A DNA stretch of 64,000 nucleotides, taken from Paraconiothyrium sp. Pb-2020. Lineage: Eukaryota > Ascomycota > Dothideomycetes > Pleosporales > Didymosphaeriaceae. The stretch is taken from assembly GCA_022419385.1 (NCBI GenBank), contig JAJUBI010000005.1:1612001-1676000 (forward strand). Reading direction: 5' to 3'. The notes under the pieces are model-generated. The model ran no database searches. It was not told the origin of the DNA and saw only the letters and a list, made by a program, of their open reading frames with translations. Made by a program: the position numbers and the translations under genes. Position 1 is the stretch's first letter. Every line of letters starts with the position of its first letter. Below, piece after piece: positions 57,098 to 64,000 of the stretch.

Positions 57098-58409
57098 ATG
57101 TGTACCGTGATCCACTATTGGTTCCAGTGTGGTCACTATGTCGCACGATGCAAATCAAGATGCGGAGGCACTAGGTTCAAATCGACACGAAATAGCCTAA
57201 GAGCTGCGTGTACAGCAGAAGGATACATCACGATTAAGCGTGCAACGCCTTGCAGCAAATGTTCAAGGGAAGCTTGGAATTTGAGGTGGCAGACACGAAT
57301 CGAAAAAGCAAGGGCCTTCGAGCATGGGCTCGTGAAAGATAGACTGCCTGGCGCTGCGGACGTGTCTAATCTAATCAAGGAACTTGACAGAGCTTACGAG
57401 CTTGAGTCGTGGGAGCTCAAGAACACCATTCCGTACGGCGACAAGTCAAGGGTTCGAAGAGTAAATCCTGCCAAAGTAGAATGGAGCAAGCTACCATCGT
57501 CACCTTTGACACGCGAGGTGCAGCCGGAAGATATTATATTCCCTGTCGTTACCGAGCCAGTATATGACGAAGAACGGGAAGACGACAACTGGATGCAGGT
57601 CACCGATCCCCTTCATCCTATCAGCACAAACTACGAAGTCTTTTGTGCCGGCATCGATGACGATTACCTCGACTTGCTCACTCAAGAAGATCCACACGAT
57701 TTTGGATACCTCGAACAGGACGATCATGACCCAATCTCTCCGAACTGGGACTGGCAGGACGAACTTTCCGGCTCAGTGGACAGCTCCGAGTCGCACAACT
57801 CAAGCTCTAACAGTACGTGCTCAATTTTTTGATTAACGTTTGTTAACCTGCAAAGCTAAAAAACACAAAGGATTGATTGGCGGCACAGAGCAACTGATGG
57901 CCTGGAGCCCTGCAGCCGAAGTCAATCTCTCTTCACAGGGAATAGGCAGCGAAGTGGTACGAAGTCAGGAAGCTGTTGAGCAGGACCAGATCCAATCAGT
58001 GATCGAGACATTCCGGAATGTGGTCAATATCACCAATGGCGATGCCCGACCACTGTCAACCACAGCATTAGCTGGAGATGTAAACGCTGACGACGGTACT
58101 TCCAAAGTCGCAAACACTGCGAACATTGAATACGAGTGGGTCGGTGGTCCTTCGGATGCACCGTCGCCCCACCGACTCACACCGTACACAGAAGAGCAGT
58201 CAAACCAAGCACAATCATCTCCAAAAGCGTGCATTAGAGCCAACTCTACAAACGCGAAGTACGATGCTTTTCGCAAATCGATAGCGCATCCACGGGGTTC
58301 GACAAAATATTACGAGCAGTGGCTTGTAGAGTGTCGCTTGGAGATCCGCGAAATGGTGGGACCTGAAGGATTGTTCATTCCAGATCCCGCCAGACCGAGG
58401 CTATCATGA
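57098..58409 (+). CDS. hypothetical fungal protein with N-terminal Cys/His motif, 422 aa
   Basis: Two exons, 57098-57812 and 57856-58409. The 43-nt intron (GTACGT...TTAACC...CAAAG) joins SSNSN to TKKHKGLIGG. The start MCTVIHYWFQCGHYVARCKSRCGG has a Cys-His pattern (C2, C11, H13, C18, C22), and CSKCSREAWNLRW follows, so a small metal-binding module is possible. The remainder is acidic and mainly disordered, ending in a helical part (KYDAFRKSIAHPRGSTKYYEQWLVECRLEIREM). This layout occurs in uncharacterised filamentous-fungal proteins as far as I recall. No function can be assigned. The intron acceptor is CAAAG rather than the usual YAG, so that junction is moderately certain. Confidence 0.7.
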
Positions 58410-60252
58410 GAGCTATGGGGTGCTGTCTTCGGCGTAGGTAGTACCAGGATCTCGGGCAAATGGAGAGTCATTGTAGACGCCTAGTCTTCTGACGACTCCG
58501 GATATACGCATACACCGTGTAACGTTTACCACATTAATATGACAAGAGAGAGTAACTTTCTTAATCACATTATCTGCCACAGGGCCGGAGCTCTGCAGGA
58601 TTATGGCTATCTGTTGTGTATAGTAAGAGGTAAGGTATTAGGTGAGCATGGATGCTCGGCTAAGTACATGACCCCCCAAGGTTCCTGCCACGGTATCCGC
58701 TCCTGGATCGTACTATTTGATTCACTGATAGATCTGGTAACCTTCCCCCGGAGCTGAAAAAGGGGAGGTGCCTTCATTGGAAGTGAGGGAAGGATACTAT
58801 GAGAAGAGGAAGTGGAGTTAACCCCTCTCGTGCTCCTCGAATTATTGTTGCCATCTCACTGAGGCGCTTCTCCTATCTTCTCGGGCTATTTGTATACCAT
58901 ACGTAGAGTAAGTGTACCAGTTGGTCTTTCGTGGATGTCTCGTTTCGAAGCAATGTAGACAAGCATGGTCAATATCCAAATATGTTGAACTAGCATTACC
59001 TTGCCCCACACAGGTTAGACAGTATTCGACTATATCTCGCATACCACGGTCCTCAATATATCCGCTGATGAAGTCTGGAAGGCTCGTCATATTCAATGGC
59101 AAGCAAGCCCCAGACACAAGTTCAGAGCGGGTTACATGCGTTGCGAAAGTCGTTATTATCTTTAATCTAGAGGGGAGAATGCTGGAACTCGCATGTTGTA
59201 ATAGTTGGAAAACGAGTTATACCACCATTCTGAGTGCAGTCAGCCCAGCAGCAACTATGCAGTTATCAATTCGAAATTTTCAAAACCTAAAGAACCTCAC
59301 AATCTACTTTTCGGTGATCAGCATTTCTTGTCACGATAGTCATGTATATGAACCGGCATTCAAAGTAGCACCTTTTCTCGTGAACAAGTACCATGGAACC
59401 AAAGTACAATATTACACATTGATTTTGCAGTCGATACGGGTGAGAAGTGGCTAGGAAGTCGATTAAAATATTCAGAGAAGGGAATGATAAAGCGAGCCAT
59501 ATCCTAGGCAGGCCAATTTCGCTCCATTATTACGTTGTTTATGTAGGCTCTCGCTGAGCCATGACTTGTACTTGCACATTCCTGACGTGGGTCATGGCTT
59601 TTTTGGTTATTGGGGCTTCTGGTCCGTGGGTGGTGCATCTGGACTTCTAGGCTCTACCAAAAGCGTAGCCTTCGCCATTGCTATCCACAGTACCTATTCG
59701 GGGTTTTCAGCGGCTCAAAATGTGCTACTGAGCTTCAAAAACGTCAGTCGTCTCGCTCAACGAATGGAAGGCTTAGAGAAATGACTAAAGCCACTCCTGA
59801 AAAGGATGAACCTGTTCTTACGTTTTCTGATGATAGGCACCCTACGGCTTCGAAGTGGGGTCGCACCATCTCAATATAATAGCATACATGTAAACAGAGA
59901 ACAGGCGCTGTATGCGACGTCGCTAAAATACTTGATATACATTCTAGAAAGGAAGTCGAATCCGTAGGATTGTTCTGACCGAATAAAGCGAGTCCTACAA
60001 AGTTTATATTCTGTCCCGTTTTTTATTAACTTTTTAATGAAAAAAAAAAAAGGTTCAGTGAAAATCGAATAAAGCGAGTCCTACAAAATTTATATTCTGT
60101 CCCTTTTTTTATTAACTTTTTGATGGAAAAAAACAAGTTTAGTGAAATGAGTAAAGTAAGTCCTACGAAGTCGAGTACCTACTAGTTCGATTCCCCTTAG
60201 TTAACCCAGATCCACCTCAACGCGATCTGGCGCACCACCTCGCCATGGAACC
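58410..60252. other. AT-rich intergenic region with gene fragment and tandem repeat
   Basis: About 1.8 kb. On the minus strand, 59230-58842 reads as a coding-like fragment (TRSELVSGACLPLNMTSLPDF, then EDRGMRDIVEYCLTC and IDHACLHCFETRHPRK). It resembles the tail of an F-box-type or other fungal hypothetical protein but has no start or upstream exon I can support. The right part holds an AT-rich tandem repeat annotated separately. A T-loop-like TTCGATTCC at 60187 has no surrounding tRNA. Confidence 0.4.
59980..60171. repeat. AT-rich tandem repeat, 2.3 copies of about 85 bp
   Basis: Copy 1 is 59980-60065, copy 2 is 60066-60148, and a partial copy 3 is 60149-60171. Each begins CGAATAAAGCGAGTCCTAC, has TTTATATTCTGTCCC and TTTATTAACTTTTT, and ends AGTGAAAT. 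They differ by a few substitutions and by the length of A and T runs. It lies about 90 bp past the 3' end of the tRNA gene. It could come from the end of a mobile element (insertion near tRNA genes is common for retrotransposons), but no coding part or paired end was found. Confidence 0.85.
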
Positions 60253-60258
60253 AAAAAA
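60253..60258 (-). terminator. RNA polymerase III terminator (T6)
   Basis: Six T residues on the minus strand begin right after the tRNA discriminator base at 60259. A run of four or more T is the standard Pol III stop, so the tRNA gene is likely to be transcribed and ended here. Confidence 0.9.
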
Positions 60259-60393
60259 CGACACCTGTGTGATTCGAACACACGCTCCCGAAGGAACGGG
60301 CTTAGCAGGCCCGCGCGTTAACCTTGACAATGTTAGTCTTGTCATCGTCTTCAATGAATTTAATTTGTAAACCTACCACTCCGCCAAAGTGCC
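60259..60393 (-). tRNA. tRNA-Ser(GCU) interrupted in the D-loop
   Basis: Reading the minus strand from 60393, the acceptor 5' half GGCACTT pairs with AGGTGTC at the 3' end (five Watson-Crick pairs and two G-U). The D stem is GCG/CGC, and the anticodon arm is CGGGC-CTGCTAA-GCCCG with anticodon GCU and no intron at position 37/38. A long variable arm (CCTTCGGG hairpin), as expected for serine, and the T arm GTGTG-TTCGAAT-CACAC follow. The discriminator is G, also usual for serine, and the T6 terminator comes next. The A box TGGCGGAGTGG and B box GTTCGAATC are intact. The D-loop is split by a 54-nt insertion (60376-60323). Without it the RNA is a normal 81-nt tRNA. It reads Ser codons AGC/AGU. 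Confidence 0.88.
60323..60376 (-). other. spliceosomal-intron-like insertion in the tRNA D-loop
   Basis: 54 nt starting GTAGGT and ending CAAG, with GACTAACA so that CTAAC ends 14 nt before the 3' end. Length, donor, branch box and spacing match the protein-gene introns of this window; only the acceptor (AAG rather than YAG) is weak. Exact excision restores GGAGTG|GTTAACGC, the normal serine tRNA D-loop. The inserted part is AT-rich, unlike the tRNA. The boundary could be shifted by one base because of a repeated G. Confidence 0.8.
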
Positions 60394-60760
60394 TATTGGT
60401 TGATTGATGAAATAAGTTATAAATAAATGATATATATAGTAAAAATTAGCGAGCTAGGGAGCACACAAAGTAGCCGGAAGATTGCAAGCAGCCATCTAGA
60501 GTACTAGTAGCTCATGCAAGTGGGGGTAGTTCGCGCGCCTAGTGGTATGCTACGATCTCCGATCGATAGCGTCGGACGCGGAGAAACCGCGAACGCCGCG
60601 AAGGTCTTGGCAGTTCCATTTCACGATACTCTACGCGCTTCCCAAAGTTGCAGACTCAACGACCACCGTAATCATCCTCCCATTCTCGCCTCCAGACGCT
60701 GGCTTTTTCTGTGCACAAGTATAATCGACCAAACTCGCAGCTGCTACGACGAGTTTCAAG
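60394..60760. other. divergent region between tRNA-Ser and coiled-coil gene
   Basis: 367 bp. The first ~80 bp upstream of the tRNA are strongly AT-rich (ATATATATAG near 60430). The rest should hold the promoter and leader of the + strand gene. No further feature seen. Confidence 0.5.
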
Positions 60761-61622
60761 ATGCCTCAAGCGGGTGCGTATACTGTTGCTTTGCGGCGCG
60801 CAGTTCCATTCGTGTAGAGCCTTACGCGGATGCCCGTTCTTTTGCGAGCTTCACTAACATTAATCAGTGGCGCGGGCACTATCCCAGGCAGACCTTCCGC
60901 CATCGGTTGAGAAGGCCTATTATAAGAAGTGCATCGACCTCCGACGGCGCATTACCGACATTGAGGAGAACAACGATGGCACGCGCCTGCGCATCAAGCG
61001 TCTACACCGCGGCATTCAGAAGATGCGCCTCGAACGCGCCTTCCTCCTTGAGCAGCTTCAAAAACATATGGAATTCAACGTCGATGACTCAGACCGGAGT
61101 AGCAGTCCGCCGCCGACGCCTACCGACAAGCCGCTGAGGAGCAAGCGAAGCCATCGTAAAGGCACACCACCCACAGGCGGTGGCGCACCCACGCAACAAG
61201 AGAGCCCTAGCAATTCTCACCACCAACCGCTTCTTCACGCCATGAATCCCATGTCCTCTGCGCAGAGCACGCCGGATCCGAGCCGCTCGAATAACCCCTT
61301 CTTTAGTACCGTTGGCGCGACCGCTACCGCCACTTCCCCACACGCTGTCAATGGCAATGCGCAACCAATCCTTCCACCGCTACATTCGTTACCCCCGCTG
61401 CAGCCTCAACGTGCTCTTGAGCCTACGCGCGGCGCATACTTCGACCCCGTGAGCGAGGAGTCACGGCCGCCCCCCGCAGAGAACGACCCAGAGTTTGCTG
61501 GCCGGCGGCGGGCGCTTTCTAGTGCGAATCCTCCGGCTTCAGAATCACGCGAAGCGCAGAACGGGGATACCGAGATGACGGACGCTGCAGGTGCTGGCTT
61601 CACGGCTGTCAACAGGGGTTAG
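60761..61622 (+). CDS. coiled-coil protein, INO80 subunit F/TFPT-like
   Basis: Two exons, 60761-60773 and 60868-61622, encode 255 aa. The first coding exon has only 13 nt (MPQA plus one base). The intron is GTGCGT...CACTAACATT...TCAG. After LPPSVEKAYYKKCIDLRRRITDIEENND a coiled coil continues with RIKRLHRGIQKMRLERAFLLEQLQKHM (about residues 20-75), a pattern I associate with the INO80F/TFPT domain of the INO80 chromatin remodeller. The rest is Ser/Pro-rich and disordered. Assignment to INO80 is from memory of the motif and should be taken as probable only. Confidence 0.72.
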
Positions 61623-62143
61623 AGATCTCATGACGGCCTTTGGAGCCTGCTCAATTGATTGGATCAGTTACAACATCCGGTGCAAACTCGCTAGAGTCAG
61701 CTGTCCACTGCTCGTCCGGGGAACCGCATCATCGGGTCCGTTTCTGATGTGTTACAATCGGTTTCGCGCAGGTGGCAAGTCTGCTCAATTATGGCGTTAG
61801 GCATGGAGTGTTCCTCAAGCGTTAGTGCTTTGGGTCGAGTGGGCGCGCTCAGTTGGATCCATGGAGTTTTATTTGTATGAGTATCGAATAGAGTCTGTCA
61901 CCTCCGGACATCTCTAGTTCTCCAACATTTGCCAATCTGGTCTCCAGACGCGATTGAAGGAGGATTAGTAGACGGAATTCCGGCATCTTCATATATTAAG
62001 CCTTGGTTACCCAGAAGCGCCTTGAATTAAAGCCCGACTGGTAAGAGCCGGAGGTTATCTCTGTAGTCTTGATCGGATGATGCTTATATTTATTGTTTGT
62101 TTTGGAGTAATACAAGCGGAGGTCATAGCAACGGTCGGCTCTA
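61623..62143. other. convergent intergenic region
   Basis: 521 bp between the coiled-coil gene and the NmrA-like pseudogene. Nothing recognised. Confidence 0.5.
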
Positions 62144-63271
62144 CTAGACAACGCTCTTCCAATCCACGCTCTTCAAGTACTTTACGGTCTTGTGCTTCAT
62201 GTCGACCCCATGTTTCTCCTTGACGTCCCACGCGAAAACCACACTTGGGTCACCGCTGTCGTACCCAACCTTATCCATATACTGGAACATGGCGGCGTAC
62301 TCTTTACCCAACGTGCGCATCTTCACCCCTGTGACAGTTTCAGGGTCAGAGTCAAAGGTGACCTGGACATCGTTGATGCGGGCCCAGGGCACCGCGTACT
62401 CGGACCAGGACATTCTGCCCCCGCAGCTGAGGAGATTTGTGTGGTGTGGAAGAGAGAGAAGGGCATGGACGAAATGACCTGCAATATCGCTTGAGTGAAC
62501 CTGCGACTGTACAGAGGAAAAAGATCTACCTATAGCCGCATTCGGGTCTACCATTGGCACCTTGCTCTCCCCATCCGGCCGCCTCTTGGGCAGCGCCAGG
62601 CCACTTTTCCGATTCGTTGTAAAGTAGTCCAACTGTAAAATACTCGTCTTCGCTCACAGCTCCGGACAATTCGCTTCGCAGTACTCGACTGCCTTCCATT
62701 TCGCCTCAAAATGCAGATTGAACGTCACCTTCCCCTCATTCCATATCCTACTGTCATTGAGCGTGCACATGACAAACTTCTCCAAGCTCGCAACCCTCAC
62801 AACCGCAGCTTCGACAATGTTCTTGCCCCGGTGGACTTCGCGCTCAAAAGCAATTTCGCTGGGGGTGATGCTGCAGGCGGAGGCTTCAGACTGCGCTTCG
62901 GGGTCTTTCATGTGTTGCCAGAAATCCATGGTGCCGGAGATGACACTCGCGCCTGCGAATGCTTGTATGAGGCTTTCGACATCGTCCAGCTCGGCGCGGA
63001 CAAGCTCATTACCGGAATCTTTGAGGTGAGCGTAGGCGGGCTTGGTAGGTCGCGGGTGAGGCCACGGACGTGCCAATTAGGGAGCTTAGAGAAGATCGAT
63101 ACCACGGAGCCACCTTCCAGCAAGTTAATCCGAGGTTTTGAATTGAGGCTTTATTGGTATAGACTGAGAGGAGTATGGCAAAACTATATGGTTCCCGGTA
63201 GCTCCTACAATTGCAGCGGTTTTCCTCGCGATAGTGAGTTTGCTCGGAATGATCGGCTGTGCATTCGACAT
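62144..63271 (-). pseudogene. NmrA-like NAD(P)-binding protein, disrupted
   Basis: The start MSNAQPIIPSKL at 63271 leads to the Rossmann motif AAIVGATGNH, then an intron region and GGSVVSIFSKLPNWHVRGLTRD. Family features follow: LVRAELDDVESL, AFAGASVISGTMDFW, VVRVASLEKFVMCTL and DYFTTNRKSG. Three lesions are visible. (1) At 63191-63184 the expected donor after GN(Q) is lost (CCATATAG, no GT). (2) At about 63050 one base is missing between RGLTRD and PTKPAYAHLKD, which are in different frames. (3) At 62656-62654 a TGA interrupts ANCPEL/AKTSILQLDYF where the family has Trp. A later 51-nt intron (62529-62479, GTAGAT...GCAG) is intact. Intact relatives are redox-sensing regulators related to NmrA. 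Sequencing error for single sites is possible, but three lesions argue for a decayed gene. Confidence 0.8.
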
Positions 63272-63799
63272 GGACGATCGACTGGCTTATACATGATCAT
63301 TTGAGCTAGTGGTACCCTTGGTAAAGTTGTGAAGTAAAGCGGACACGTCGGCCGTCCTACTATTCCACCGGTAGGCCGGAGCTATATCCGTGGACGCACG
63401 AAGCTATTACACCTTCGCATCGGTTCCACTCATTATCGGTTAGTAAGTTTTGTAAGGGGAACTTGAGACCGACATGCTTTAACAGCAGCCATCTTGAGAC
63501 AATTACGCGATCCGGATTGACACGCGCATGGTCCCCATAAGAACAATTGGATTGGCGGTAACTCGGCCAACGCGATCATCGTGGATTGCATCCCATCCCA
63601 TTCATTCTTTCGTCGTACAAAGCAATACACACTACCTATTCCCAATAAAGCCCAGCGCCTTGGTAAACGCTCACCGTGGAACAGACACACATTTGTAAGT
63701 GGAAGGTCCAATCCCTATCCTAGTCCATTCCGTGAACGCCACAGAAATGTACACCAAGGGTGTAGAATGCAAGCTGCACATGGAAGCAAAAACTCATGG
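63272..63799. other. intergenic, tandem minus-strand genes
   Basis: 528 bp between the NmrA-like pseudogene and the flippase gene. Should hold the 3' UTR of the flippase. No gene recognised. Confidence 0.5.
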
Positions 63800-64000
63800 T
63801 CATCGTCTCGAACTCGCCATATGGCCATAGCGGTCTCGCTCTCGCGTCGTATCGTACGCCTGCAGTACGCGCGCTTGCGATTCATCCGTTTGCGAAAAAG
63901 CGTATCCGCGCTGCTTGCGCATGCGTTGTACTTGACGCACCTTCCGGATGGCTTTTTGGAATTGTTCCATGCTACCATACTAGTCAGCAACCCAATCCTA
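63800..64000 (-). CDS. DRS2: P4-type phospholipid flippase (DRS2 type), last exon only
   Basis: The gene enters from the right edge. The last exon is 63971-63800, after an intron end GCTGAC...GGTAG; 63972-64000 is intron. It encodes MEQFQKAIRKVRQVQRMRKQ, then RGYAFSQTDESQARVLQAYDTT and ends ASSRR. This basic helix and the GYAFSQ segment are the conserved C-terminal cytoplasmic tail of fungal Drs2-type flippases, where in yeast it takes part in autoinhibition and in Arf-GEF and PI4P binding. Everything upstream, including the ATPase core, lies outside the window. Confidence 0.85.

Noticed and set aside
60186..60200. T-loop-like TTCGATTCC near the tandem repeat
   Set aside because: No acceptor stem, anticodon arm or A box around it.
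1..64000. CRISPR arrays, bacterial operons, prophage
   Set aside because: The DNA is clearly fungal nuclear, with spliceosomal introns; no spaced repeats were seen.

Overview
The window is nuclear DNA of a filamentous ascomycete (Pezizomycotina). The gene set fits a Dothideomycete of the Pleosporales type, but that rank is inference. Evidence: most genes carry short introns (about 45-75 nt) with GT...CTRAC...AG signals; genes are dense, lie on both strands and do not form operons; and the families present are typically fungal (Zn2Cys6 regulator, fungal rhodopsin-like membrane protein, Ecl1, PEX8, fungal small secreted proteins). Exon models were built by hand from splice signals, frame and family knowledge. 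No search or RNA data was used.

Layout. 1-2.5 kb: no gene seen. 2.5-5.0 kb: two tandem paralogous small secreted six-cysteine proteins (-). 6.1-8.8 kb: CBP3-type bc1 assembly factor and mRNA guanylyltransferase (+). 10.6-14.1 kb: RRM plus PUF-repeat RNA-binding protein of the Jsn1/Puf2 type (-). 15.9-18.0 kb: SWR1 subunit Swc2/Vps72 (+). 19.1-19.7 kb: ribosomal protein eS24 (-). 20.1-21.6 kb: eEF2 lysine methyltransferase EFM3 type (+). 22.9-23.9 kb: Ecl1-family zinc protein (+). 24.9-26.4 kb: seven-helix membrane protein (-). 27.3-28.2 kb: secreted HExxH protein (-). 30-34 kb: a hypothetical protein (-), an ENT nucleoside transporter (-) and Iwr1 (+). 34.2-39.0 kb: a six-hairpin glycosidase-like protein (-) divergent from a Zn2Cys6 transcription factor (+). 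39.6-42.2 kb: a cupin and a Nudix hydrolase (-). 42.6-46.6 kb: a RING protein (+) and a 2-Cys peroxiredoxin with a very long tail (-). 48.2-50.4 kb: the peroxin PEX8 ending in SKL (-), with a local reading-frame problem. 50.8-58.4 kb: a TMEM170-like protein and three fungal proteins of unknown function. 60.3 kb: tRNA-Ser(GCU) (-). 60.8-61.6 kb: a coiled-coil protein resembling INO80 subunit F/TFPT (+). 62.1-63.3 kb: an NmrA-like gene with three lesions (-). The right edge holds the last exon of a DRS2-type phospholipid flippase (-).

Most genes are housekeeping and functionally unrelated. The accessory parts are the secreted-protein pair, the HExxH protein, the membrane protein, the glycosidase/regulator pair and the damaged NmrA-like gene. 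The most unusual signal is in the tRNA-Ser(GCU) gene. Its D-loop is interrupted by 54 nt that begin GTAGGT, end CAAG and carry a CTAAC box 14 nt before the end, so it looks like a spliceosomal intron. Removing it restores a normal tRNA cloverleaf, and a T6 Pol III terminator follows the gene directly.
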